A DNA stretch of 64,000 bases, from positions 58,406-122,405 of the forward strand of contig NZ_JAVAMB010000013.1 of NCBI RefSeq assembly GCF_030730925.1. Direction: 5' to 3'. Of the stretch, positions 51,581-58,935 are shown piece after piece (the first letter of the stretch is position 1; the number at the start of each line of letters is the position of its first letter). The translations under genes were made by a program, and so were the position numbers. The DNA is from Flavobacterium sp. DG2-3. Lineage in GTDB: Bacteria > Bacteroidota > Bacteroidia > Flavobacteriales > Flavobacteriaceae. The notes beneath the pieces were generated by a model that saw only the letters and a program-made list of their open reading frames with translations, made no database searches and was not told where the DNA came from.

Positions 51581-52318
51581 ATGAAAAAGAATGATGAAAT
51601 AAAACAAAATCTTGAAAGATTATTTATCGAAAACTATAAACATGTAAGAGATGAAAGCTTAGAAAACATAATTAAAGATTACATAATTGAAACAGACCTA
51701 TACTACAAAAGTATGGGAATCACAAATTATCTTCAGGATGAAGAAGTTCTTCTATTAAATAAAGTTTCTAAGAATAAACGATTGCAAAAAGCTTTTGATG
51801 AAGTTATAAAAATAGATTTTAACGAAGCGATCATAAAAGATGATTTGATTTCTGGAATCAAAAATGCCATCATTGATTTAAAGCAAAATGCGCAATCCCA
51901 ACAAGATAAATTTAATATTCAGTTAATTTTTATCATTCATGACCAATTACTTTCTGCTGGTCTGTATTGTTATGGAGAAGGAAGTTTTCCAATCTTAAAA
52001 GAGCCTAGTGGTTTCTCTTTTGATTATAAAAAATCAATTTATAATCACATTGACCTTATTAATTATTCGACAATAAGTTCTAAGCTATTCTCTTTCGATC
52101 TACTCTTGGAAGAAATGGAAATTGATAATTTTATTATGGAAACAGCATTTTATGAACACCTAACAGAATGTTATAAATATAAAACGTATCAACTTTTAAA
52201 TAAAGCTTTCGAAAGCATTAACATACAAGAATTTGAAAAACTTTCAATTAAATTTCCGTTACATATCTATGCAAATGAACATGATTGTCCTCCAATAAAT
52301 ATTTATCTATATGAATAA
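51581..52318 (+). CDS. Unrecognised 245-aa protein in the immunity array
   Basis: I do not recognise the family. It is acidic, helical and cytoplasmic in look, with no signal peptide or catalytic motif. Notable stretches are LERLFIENYKHVRDESLENIIKDY at the start and LLEEMEIDNFIMETAFYEHLTECYKYKTYQLL near 190. Its position in the array and the decayed copy of its 3' end at 55324-55376 argue that it belongs to the duplicating unit and is probably another immunity protein. A terminator follows within 70 bp. Confidence 0.6.
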   Translation: MKKNDEIKQNLERLFIENYKHVRDESLENIIKDYIIETDLYYKSMGITNYLQDEEVLLLNKVSKNKRLQKAFDEVIKIDFNEAIIKDDLISGIKNAIIDLKQNAQSQQDKFNIQLIFIIHDQLLSAGLYCYGEGSFPILKEPSGFSFDYKKSIYNHIDLINYSTISSKLFSFDLLLEEMEIDNFIMETAFYEHLTECYKYKTYQLLNKAFESINIQEFEKLSIKFPLHIYANEHDCPPINIYLYE

Positions 52319-52334
52319 TATGATCTTGAACTTC

Positions 52335-52375
52335 AATTTCTAAAGTCAAAAAAAAAGCTGCTTCAATTATGAAAC
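52335..52375 (+). repeat. 40-bp island direct repeat, copy 2
   Basis: AATTTCTAAAGTC then an A run, GCTGCTTC and ATTATGAAAC. One A longer than copies 1 and 3. Confidence 0.9.
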
Positions 52376-52383
52376 AGCTTTTT
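52352..52383 (+). terminator. Hairpin terminator inside the direct repeat
   Basis: AAAAAGCTG (52352-52360) pairs with CAGCTTTTT (52375-52383), 14-base loop with internal TTCA/TGAA. Ends the operon of candidate immunity genes. Confidence 0.75.
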
Positions 52384-52386
52384 ACG

Positions 52387-52612
52387 ATGAACAAAAAAAT
52401 ACGTGGTTCAAATGATTATATAAAAACTATAATTTACTTATCCCTAATAAAAATAAATTGGAAGTATGTATTATATTTCTGAAAAACTAAAAAAAGAAAT
52501 TGATGATGCAGGCTGTATAGGTATTGAGTTTCAGCCTGCTGAGTTGTCAAGTTTTGAATGGATACACGGAGGAGAAAGAGATAAAATTTATAGGAATAAT
52601 ATGTTTAAGTAA
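52387..52612 (+). pseudogene. Gutted copy of the immunity paralog
   Basis: Its first part copies the start of paralog A (AACAAAAAAATACGTGG matches about 50045-50115, with one A lost so the frame breaks) and its second part copies the last 48 codons (MYYISEKLKKEIDDAGCIG to IYRNNMFK, 52466-52612). About 500 bp of the middle is missing. The junction is at AATAAATT joined to GGAAGTATG. The sequence upstream is the terminator repeat, so the copy arose by recombination at a TTTT run. Confidence 0.88.
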
Positions 52613-52708
52613 CTAGGAAAATGTTCGTACTGGAGTATTTTAAACGAGCAAGTAACATCAATTTGCCCCCTACATTCAACACACTAAACACTTAAAAATC
52701 AAACAAAT

Positions 52709-53143
52709 ATGAAAAATATATTTTTTTTTGTCATTATATGTTTTATGTGTTCTTGCGACACATACAAAAGAAATAAATTTGAATATCACTTTGGGAAAAA
52801 AGATAATGAATGGATTAATATGTACAAGACAGAAGTCTTTTTCTCCTGTATAAATAAAGGGTATAATGAAAAAAGCATCTTTGATTTAATAGAAAAAAAA
52901 GATCTTTTTGTTCCTTACGAGCCAATTTACACGGAATACAACAATATAGACACGCTTGCTGATAAAGTAATTAAAAACATAACAAAACCGATTTATCCGC
53001 ATTGTGATGACTGCACTGAAAAAGAAAAAAATGAAATTTTAAAAAAGAATTATATCTGTGCTACCTGCTTAAATTATTATGCTAGTAAAGAATTAGATTC
53101 TATTGCAAAAAAAGCTTATAAAAAATATCTAAAAACAAAATAA
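52709..53143 (+). CDS. Small Cys-containing lipoprotein, array member 1
   Basis: 144 aa. Lipobox ICFMCSCDTY near residue 15 marks a lipoprotein. Shared blocks with the next two genes are FFSCINKGYNEKSIFDLIE near 48, HCDDC near 103 and CLNYYASKELDSIAKKAYKKYL at the end. The C-terminal motif recalls Tai4 amidase-immunity proteins of type VI systems, where Cys residues and a final S-x-ELD helix are typical; this is a memory-based hint. No amidase gene is nearby. Immunity protein of the array is the preferred reading. Confidence 0.65.
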   Translation: MKNIFFFVIICFMCSCDTYKRNKFEYHFGKKDNEWINMYKTEVFFSCINKGYNEKSIFDLIEKKDLFVPYEPIYTEYNNIDTLADKVIKNITKPIYPHCDDCTEKEKNEILKKNYICATCLNYYASKELDSIAKKAYKKYLKTK

Positions 53144-53150
53144 CATAAAT

Positions 53151-53182
53151 AAAAAGCTGTTTTGATTATAAAACAGCTTTTT
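53151..53182 (+). terminator. Hairpin terminator between array members 1 and 2
   Basis: Perfect 13-bp stem (53151-53163 with 53170-53182) of the same GCTG/CAGC type as the direct repeat. It comes 8 bp after the stop. Confidence 0.85.
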
Positions 53183-53194
53183 AATCAGATTTAT

Positions 53195-53635
53195 ATGAAA
53201 ACTATCTGTTTACTTTTAAGCTCCTTATTATTAATGTCATGCAATGTTACACATAATAAAAAACACACTCAAAATTTTAAAAAAGATTTTAAGTTTGATG
53301 CATATTGCAGTTGTCTTCTGGAAGGATACGGCAATAAAAATCTAACTTCACAAATGACACTTATTGATAAATCTTTCTATTCACCTGTAATAAATAGTGT
53401 ACTTTATGATGAGTTACGAGAAATTGGAATTGAAGAGGCAAAAATTATGAAAAAAGATTCAATTAAGTCAATTACAATTGCCTCAGAAGCATTGACAGGA
53501 AAAAAAATACAGCTACACTGTCTAAATTTTTATAATAGTAAAAAATTAGATTCTATCACAAAGGTAAATTATAGAAAATGGAAAAATATAAAAAACATTG
53601 ATTCAATCATAAATGCAAAAAATCCTGGATTTTAA
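53195..53635 (+). CDS. Small Cys-containing lipoprotein, array member 2
   Basis: 146 aa from the ATG at 53195; an earlier ATG would sit inside the terminator arm. Signal peptide and lipobox LLLMSCNVT. Conserved parts AYCSCLLEGYGNKNL near 37 and HCLNFYNSKKLDSITKVNY near 112 align with members 1 and 3, but HCDDC is replaced by unrelated sequence. It is the most diverged of the three and may protect against a different effector. Weak ribosome-binding site, as usual here. Confidence 0.62.
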   Translation: MKTICLLLSSLLLMSCNVTHNKKHTQNFKKDFKFDAYCSCLLEGYGNKNLTSQMTLIDKSFYSPVINSVLYDELREIGIEEAKIMKKDSIKSITIASEALTGKKIQLHCLNFYNSKKLDSITKVNYRKWKNIKNIDSIINAKNPGF

Positions 53636-53648
53636 ATTAATTTCGTCC

Positions 53649-54071
53649 ATGAAAAACATAAGCACCTTTCTAATTTTATGTTTCTTTTGCTCATGTAGTA
53701 AAAGTATTTATCAAAAATTTAACTACAATTATTCCGTGAATCCTTGGATTGCAGCTTATAAAGACAATGTTTTTTTCTCTTGCTTAAGAGAAAGCTATAA
53801 AAATGATAGCATTTTCAAAATAATTGAGCAAAGAGACGCTCTTAATCCTTATGATGGTTTAAGTTTAGATGATTTAAGAAGAGCCAGAGAATTGGGGGTT
53901 ACATTAAGCACGAATATATCCAAACCTATTTTATGTGAAAACTGCAAAGAAGGAGACAATTACTACATGGCAAATTGTTTACACTATTACATCAGCAAAG
54001 AGTTAGATTCAATTGCAAAAAAAGCTTATAGAAATCATTTAAAAATGGAAAAGTCAATCAATAGAAACTAA
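53649..54071 (+). CDS. Small Cys-containing lipoprotein, array member 3
   Basis: 140 aa from the ATG at 53649; the twelve-codon longer version overlaps member 2 and has no signal peptide at its start. Lipobox LCFFCSCSKS. NVFFSCLRESYKNDSIFKIIEQRDALNPYDG near 40 and NCLHYYISKELDSIAKKAYRNHLK near the end closely match member 1, including a central C-x2-C (LCENCK). The gene starts 13 bp after member 2 stops, so members 2 and 3 are co-transcribed. Confidence 0.65.
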   Translation: MKNISTFLILCFFCSCSKSIYQKFNYNYSVNPWIAAYKDNVFFSCLRESYKNDSIFKIIEQRDALNPYDGLSLDDLRRARELGVTLSTNISKPILCENCKEGDNYYMANCLHYYISKELDSIAKKAYRNHLKMEKSINRN

Positions 54072-54226
54072 TATTGCATTAATTTCTAGCACTACTTAAT
54101 TAAACGAAAAACTATTTAAAATGAAAAATCATTTTTTTACTAAAAGACTGACTTTCTAGGTGCTATTTTTAACTAACAACCGAAATTTATTTTTTAAAGC
54201 TTACTAAATTTCAGAAACAAACTAAA

Positions 54227-54646
54227 ATGAAAACTAAATTTTATATAGTGGTGTCAGCCGTCTTATTTATAAGTTGTAATTCATATGAAAAAATTGGCGA
54301 TTTTAAGTACAAAGTAAGTTATGAAAGAATAAATACAGGAGAATTTAATGGTTTAATAAAAAACATAAAAAGCTATTATAGCCCCATAAAGGACACATTT
54401 CTTTTTGGGTACACAGTTAAAGCTCAAAAACTTGATTTTGAAACTGAAAAAGATTCCATCTTCACAATTGGGAAATTTAAATATGATATTGCTAATAAAA
54501 ATATAATCACTACTGAAATATTCCTAAACGGATATGACAATTTTTTACAAACTGATTCGATTATTAGAATATTTACTCAGAAGAAAAATGGAGGTATTGT
54601 TTTAAAAGAATTTAAAAAATATAGAAATAGTATCGAAAGTCAATAA
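54227..54646 (+). CDS. Small lipoprotein of unknown function
   Basis: 139 aa. Lipobox LFISCNSYEK near residue 16, the rest charged and soluble (KIGDFKYKVSYERINTG and KDSIFTIGKFKYDIANKN), no Cys beyond the lipid one. It resembles in size and export signal the immunity lipoproteins just upstream but shares no sequence block with them. A gap of 155 bp separates it from member 3, so it has its own signals. Function unknown. Confidence 0.65.
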   Translation: MKTKFYIVVSAVLFISCNSYEKIGDFKYKVSYERINTGEFNGLIKNIKSYYSPIKDTFLFGYTVKAQKLDFETEKDSIFTIGKFKYDIANKNIITTEIFLNGYDNFLQTDSIIRIFTQKKNGGIVLKEFKKYRNSIESQ

Positions 54647-54771
54647 TTTTACATTTTCGTCCGAACGACTTCCTATTCCTTCAGACTTAAATTCTTTTAT
54701 AAATATTGAATTAAACGTGGTACTCATAGTAATATTTTATCTATCTCAACAAGAAACTTAAATTAAAAATA

Positions 54772-55242
54772 ATGCGAAAAATAATAATAGCACTTTTTAT
54801 ACTACTGCATAATTTCGTTTCTTCTCAAATTATAAAAGCGGAAGAAACTTATTATTCAGTAACAAATGAAGAGAAAAAATATTCTACATACCATTATGTT
54901 CAAAGCGACTATAGCTCAAGACCATTTCAAATTTTTATTACAAACAATCAAAACTTTGAAAGAGTAAAAACTTTAATTTCTAAAATTTTTTCTAAAAAAC
55001 CTAAGCAAGATTTTACAGACATATATGTTTTAGGAATATACAATTTTGACAAAAATCAAGTGTGTGAAATTGACAGAAAAATTATCGATGCTTATGTCGA
55101 CAAAATCAATAAATATAGAGCTTTCTATAATTTATCTGTAATTGAAGATCGAGATTTTATAGCTAAAAATATGATTCATTTCGTAAGCAGCGAAGAAGAT
55201 TTATGTTCATATATGATTTGCGAAACAAAATCAAAAAAATAA
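54772..55242 (+). CDS. Small secreted protein of unknown function
   Basis: 156 aa. Signal peptide MRKIIIALFILLHNFVSSQ. The mature part has no recognisable domain; two Cys near 108 and 147 to 153 (KNQVCEID and LCSYMICET) could form a disulfide. Last gene before the OmpA locus and the last intact gene of the duplicated unit. It might be another periplasmic immunity protein, which is only a guess from position. Confidence 0.6.
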   Translation: MRKIIIALFILLHNFVSSQIIKAEETYYSVTNEEKKYSTYHYVQSDYSSRPFQIFITNNQNFERVKTLISKIFSKKPKQDFTDIYVLGIYNFDKNQVCEIDRKIIDAYVDKINKYRAFYNLSVIEDRDFIAKNMIHFVSSEEDLCSYMICETKSKK

Positions 55243-55394
55243 AACATAGATTGAATATCAAAAACTTTAAATGGAAATGAAAACGATTTAAATTATAATT
55301 CCATGAAATAAGCAATTAAAACTTATCTACGCAAATGAACATGATTGTCCTCAAATAAATATTAATCTATATTAATAATATGATCTTGAACTTC

Positions 55395-55434
55395 AATTTC
55401 TAAAGTCAAAAAAAAGCTGCTTCAATTATGAAAC
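55395..55434 (+). repeat. 40-bp island direct repeat, copy 3
   Basis: Identical to copy 1 at 47164-47203. It marks the right end of the island, 31 bp before the convergent OmpA gene stop. Confidence 0.9.
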
Positions 55435-55442
55435 AGCTTTTT
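55411..55442. terminator. Hairpin terminator between the island and the OmpA gene
   Basis: AAAAAGCTG (55411-55419) with CAGCTTTTT (55434-55442), T run on each strand. It serves the convergent OmpA gene. Confidence 0.75.
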
Positions 55443-55464
55443 TTATATTTTATTTTATCTGAAA

Positions 55465-56160
55465 TTATTTTCCAGCTTCTGCTTTTGCGTCATTTACCAT
55501 TTTGTCGTTTGCAGTAATTGAGAATTCTACACGACGGTTTTGCGCTCTACCTTCTGGAGTATCATTTGTTGCAATTGGATCTGCAATTCCTAGACCTGAA
55601 GTTTTGAAACGGCTAGATTTTAATCCTTTTGAAACTAAATAAGCTTGCACAGAAGCAGCTCTTTGTCCTGAAAGTGTTAAGTTATATTCTGGTTTTCCAG
55701 TATTGTCTGTGTAACCAAAAATTTGAATATCTGTATCTCCATACTCATTAAATACAGGAACTAATTTATCTAAATTAGCTTTTGCTTGAGAAGTCAAAGT
55801 TGACTTATTAGTATCAAAACGCACTGCATTTTCATTCAATGTCAAGTGAATTCCTTCTCCAACTCTTTCTACAGACGCACCTGGTAAAGCCTGATCAATT
55901 TCACGAGCTTGTTTATCCATTTTGTTTCCGATCAAAGCTCCTGTACCACCACCAACAGCAGCTCCAATTGCAGCTCCTAAAGCAGCGTTTCCGCCTCGTC
56001 CGATATTGTTTCCTAAAACGGCACCAATAACACCACCTGCAACAGCACCAATTCCGGCTCCTTTTTGCGTATTATTTGCGTTTTTTACTGAATCACAACT
56101 AGTAAAAAAACTAGCTATAACCATTAAACTGCTTAAACCTAAAACCGTTATCTTTCTCAT
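55465..56160 (-). CDS. OmpA-family lipoprotein with a glycine-zipper
   Basis: 231 aa. Lipobox FFTSCDSV near residue 20, then a glycine-zipper region (GAGIGAVAGGVIGAVLGNNIGRGG near 40, AALGAAIGAAVGGGTGALIGNK) and a C-terminal OmpA peptidoglycan-binding domain with FGYTDNTG near 150, GQRAASVQAYL and PEGRAQNRRVEFSI. It is of the YiaD type: an outer-membrane lipoprotein that grips peptidoglycan. A lipocalin-like lipoprotein lies 19 bp upstream, so both are co-transcribed and may make an envelope pair. Confidence 0.9.
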   Translation of the reverse strand: MRKITVLGLSSLMVIASFFTSCDSVKNANNTQKGAGIGAVAGGVIGAVLGNNIGRGGNAALGAAIGAAVGGGTGALIGNKMDKQAREIDQALPGASVERVGEGIHLTLNENAVRFDTNKSTLTSQAKANLDKLVPVFNEYGDTDIQIFGYTDNTGKPEYNLTLSGQRAASVQAYLVSKGLKSSRFKTSGLGIADPIATNDTPEGRAQNRRVEFSITANDKMVNDAKAEAGK

Positions 56161-56179
56161 TTTTTATCTCTTTAAAATA

Positions 56180-56686
56180 TTAATTAGCTCTTTGAAATTG
56201 GTAAACCACATCTTTTACCTGACCTCCAACATTGATATTATCAATTAATTGAAATGAAGATTCTGTAACACTGCCTACTTTAAGCAAATAACCATCTCTT
56301 ACTTTCTTAGCTTTTTCTCCAGCATCCAAAATTTTAAGTATAAACATCCCTTGATCATTTATACTCCATACAATTGGAGAAGAGAAAGAGGTACAGCTTG
56401 GCGATGTCAAAGCCATTGTTCCTTTGTTATTGTTTGAAATAAAGCTCCAAGTACTACCAATAAAGCATTTTGAATCAGCTAAATCAAAAGAATTTACTTT
56501 GATATAATCAGAACCTGGGTAAGAAACATTAGTAAGGACCCAGTTTCCTTTAAAAGCTACTTGAGTTTTTCTATCAAGCTTATTTGATAGTGTCGTTGCT
56601 TCTGAAGACGAAGCTGCTGTTGACGAAGCTGATTTACACGCAAAAAACATAGCGGCAATCAAGCATATAAAAATACTCTTCTTCAT
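56180..56686 (-). CDS. Lipocalin-like lipoprotein
   Basis: 168 aa from the ATG at 56686 (a TTG three codons earlier is possible). Lipobox AMFFACKSAS. FKGNWVLTNVSYPG near 50, CFIGSTWSFISNN near 75 and NDQGMFILKILD match the small lipocalin-like family of Bacteroidota, seen as a beta-barrel binding fold. Ligand unknown. Upstream of the OmpA lipoprotein in one transcript; TATATTTG lies about 53 bp before the ATG. Confidence 0.8.
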   Translation of the reverse strand: MKKSIFICLIAAMFFACKSASSTAASSSEATTLSNKLDRKTQVAFKGNWVLTNVSYPGSDYIKVNSFDLADSKCFIGSTWSFISNNNKGTMALTSPSCTSFSSPIVWSINDQGMFILKILDAGEKAKKVRDGYLLKVGSVTESSFQLIDNINVGGQVKDVVYQFQRAN

Positions 56687-56738
56687 TTTGTACAATTTTT
56701 TTAGATTAATACTTGCCTTTTTAACAATTATTGTACCA

Positions 56739-56746
56739 CAAATATA
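56739..56746 (-). promoter_or_regulatory. Promoter -7 element of the lipocalin-OmpA operon
   Basis: TATATTTG on the minus strand. The gap of about 200 bp to htpG has no other feature. Confidence 0.6.
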
Positions 56747-56888
56747 CGATTCGTCGGGATATTATCCGTTTTAGAATCTATTTATTTTCTTTCAAAATTA
56801 ACATTTCCGCCATTTTGTCACCCAAAAAACAATTGGTATTCTATTTGAATAAGTGAAAATCATCAAACTAAATCAAAAATTAAAAAAT

Positions 56889-58772
56889 ATGGCAACAGGT
56901 AAAATTAATGTTTCAGTAGAAAACATTTTTCCCTTAATTAAAAAGTTCTTATACAGCGACCACGAAATTTTCTTGCGCGAGCTTGTTTCTAATGGTACTG
57001 ATGCTACTTTAAAATTAAAACATCTTATCAGTATTGGCGAGGCTAAAGTAGAATACGGAAACCCAATTATTGAGGTGAAAGTGGACAAAGAAGGCAAAAA
57101 AATCCACATCATCGATCAAGGTTTGGGTATGACTGCTGATGAAGTTGAAAAATACATCAACCAAGTAGCATTTTCTGGTGCTGAGGAATTTTTGGACAAA
57201 TACAAAGATTCTGCAAAAGATTCTGGTATTATCGGACATTTTGGTCTTGGTTTCTACTCTGCTTTTATGGTAGCTGAGAAAGTTGAAATCATTACAAAAT
57301 CATACAAAGATGAGCCAGCTGCACATTGGACATGCGACGGAAGTCCAGAATTCACTTTGGAGCCTGCTGACAAAACTTCACGCGGAACTGAAATTATCCT
57401 TCACATTGCAGAAGATTCTCTTGAGTTCTTAGACGATTCTAAAATCAGCGGTTTATTGAATAAGTATAACAAGTTTATGCCTATTCCGATTAAATTTGGA
57501 ACACGAACAGAAACGCTTCCAAAACCAGAAGACGCTCCAGAAGATTACGTTAATGAAACTGTTGAAACTGACAACATCATCAACAACCCTAATCCAGCTT
57601 GGACTAAACAGCCTTCTGAATTATCTGATGAAGATTACAAAAACTTCTACAGAGAATTGTATCCAATGCAATTTGAAGAGCCGTTATTCAACATTCATTT
57701 AAATGTAGATTATCCGTTTAACTTAACTGGTATTTTGTATTTCCCAAAATTGGGTTCAGACATGCAGATCCAGAAAGATAAAATTCAGTTGTACCAAAAC
57801 CAAGTTTACGTTACTGATAACGTAGAAGGAATTGTACCTGAATTCTTGACAATGTTAAAAGGTGTAATCGATTCTCCAGATATTCCGTTAAACGTTTCTC
57901 GTTCTGGTTTACAGGCAGATGGAGCAGTTAAGAAAATCTCAAACTATATTACTCGTAAAGTAGCAGATAAATTAAAAGCTTTATTTAACGAAAACCGTGC
58001 TGATTTTGAAGCAAAATGGAACGATATTAAAATCGTTTTAGAGTACGGAATGCTTTCTGAAGATAAATTCTACGAAAAAGCGGGCGCATTTGTTTTATAC
58101 CCAACTGTAGATGACAAATACTATACTTTAGAAGAATTAAAAGAAAACTTAAAAGAAAACCAAACTGACAAAGACGGTAAATTAGTTGTTCTTTATGCTG
58201 GAAACAAAGACGCACAGCACTCTTATATTGAATCAGCAAAAGAGAAAGGTTACGAAGTATTGCTTTTAGATTCTCCGATTATCTCGCATTTAATTCAGAA
58301 AATCGAAAATGATAACAGCGACCTAACTTTTGTACGTGTTGACTCTGATCATATTGACAACTTAATCAAAAAAGAAGAAAATGCTATTTCTAAATTATCT
58401 GAAGATGAAAAAGCAGCTTTAAAAACTTCTTTGGAAGCTTATATTCCAAAAGCATACTCTGTTCAATTGGAAGCTATGGATTCTCAGGCTGCTCCATTCA
58501 TTATTACGCAACCAGAATTTATGCGTAGAATGAAAGAAATGAGCCAGACTGGCGGCGGCGGAATGTTCGGAATGGGCAATATGCCAGAAATGTACAACTT
58601 GGTTGTTAATACTAATTCTGATTTGGCTTCAAGCATTTTAAATACTGAAGACAAAACACATCAAGAGCATTTGGTAAAACAAGCTTTAGATTTAGCTAAA
58701 TTATCTCAAAACCTTTTGAAAGGTGAAGCGCTTACCGCTTTCGTAAAAAGAAGTTTTGAAATGATTAAATAA
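56889..58772 (+). CDS. htpG: Hsp90-family chaperone HtpG
   Basis: 627 aa from MATGKINVSVENIF; a 12-codon longer frame lacks any homology. The GHKL ATPase domain has HEIFLRELVSNGTDA near 35 (catalytic Glu), DQGLGMTADE near 75 and IIGHFGLGFYSAFM near 110. The middle domain includes DIPLNVSRSGLQ near 335 and the dimerisation domain follows. It contains the GGGGMFGMGNMPEM insert near 565. Cytosolic stress chaperone. A terminator with a TTTGCAGGATT arm follows the stop. Confidence 0.96.
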   Translation: MATGKINVSVENIFPLIKKFLYSDHEIFLRELVSNGTDATLKLKHLISIGEAKVEYGNPIIEVKVDKEGKKIHIIDQGLGMTADEVEKYINQVAFSGAEEFLDKYKDSAKDSGIIGHFGLGFYSAFMVAEKVEIITKSYKDEPAAHWTCDGSPEFTLEPADKTSRGTEIILHIAEDSLEFLDDSKISGLLNKYNKFMPIPIKFGTRTETLPKPEDAPEDYVNETVETDNIINNPNPAWTKQPSELSDEDYKNFYRELYPMQFEEPLFNIHLNVDYPFNLTGILYFPKLGSDMQIQKDKIQLYQNQVYVTDNVEGIVPEFLTMLKGVIDSPDIPLNVSRSGLQADGAVKKISNYITRKVADKLKALFNENRADFEAKWNDIKIVLEYGMLSEDKFYEKAGAFVLYPTVDDKYYTLEELKENLKENQTDKDGKLVVLYAGNKDAQHSYIESAKEKGYEVLLLDSPIISHLIQKIENDNSDLTFVRVDSDHIDNLIKKEENAISKLSEDEKAALKTSLEAYIPKAYSVQLEAMDSQAAPFIITQPEFMRRMKEMSQTGGGGMFGMGNMPEMYNLVVNTNSDLASSILNTEDKTHQEHLVKQALDLAKLSQNLLKGEALTAFVKRSFEMIK

Positions 58773-58794
58773 GCATTCTAAAATAAATTTTTAA

Positions 58795-58822
58795 AATCCT
58801 GCAAATTAAGTTTTGCAGGATT
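58795..58822 (+). terminator. Intrinsic terminator of htpG
   Basis: Perfect 11-bp stem (58795-58805 with 58812-58822) then a T run. Confidence 0.9.
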
Positions 58823-58935
58823 TTTTTTGCCCTATAATTACCCGTTAAAAAAGGGTCATTCTCCCCTTTTCTCAAAAAAATCATTTCTATAATTTTGATT
58901 ACCAACAAATTAAATAAATCTAAATTCTAGAAATC

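Larger units (their letters stand above)
52264..52383 (+). repeat. Direct repeat bounding the 3060-bp unit, left copy
   Basis: Aligns with 55324-55443 at a constant offset of 3060 bp apart from one A. It spans the 3' end of the gene at 51581-52318, its downstream spacer and a terminator. Confidence 0.88.
55324..55443 (+). repeat. Direct repeat bounding the 3060-bp unit, right copy
   Basis: Right-hand partner of 52264-52383. The first part (55324-55376) is a decayed copy of the 3' end of the gene at 51581-52318, ending in a changed TATATTAAT instead of TATATGAAT. No gene opens here. Homology begins and ends sharply. Confidence 0.85.

Noticed and set aside
52264..55443. Transposon or integron between the direct repeats
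   Set aside because: No transposase, integrase, inverted termini or short target duplications were seen; the repeats are long direct copies of gene ends and a terminator.
56853..56888. Longer N terminus of HtpG
   Set aside because: The 12 extra codons lack homology and a better start (MATGKINV) follows.
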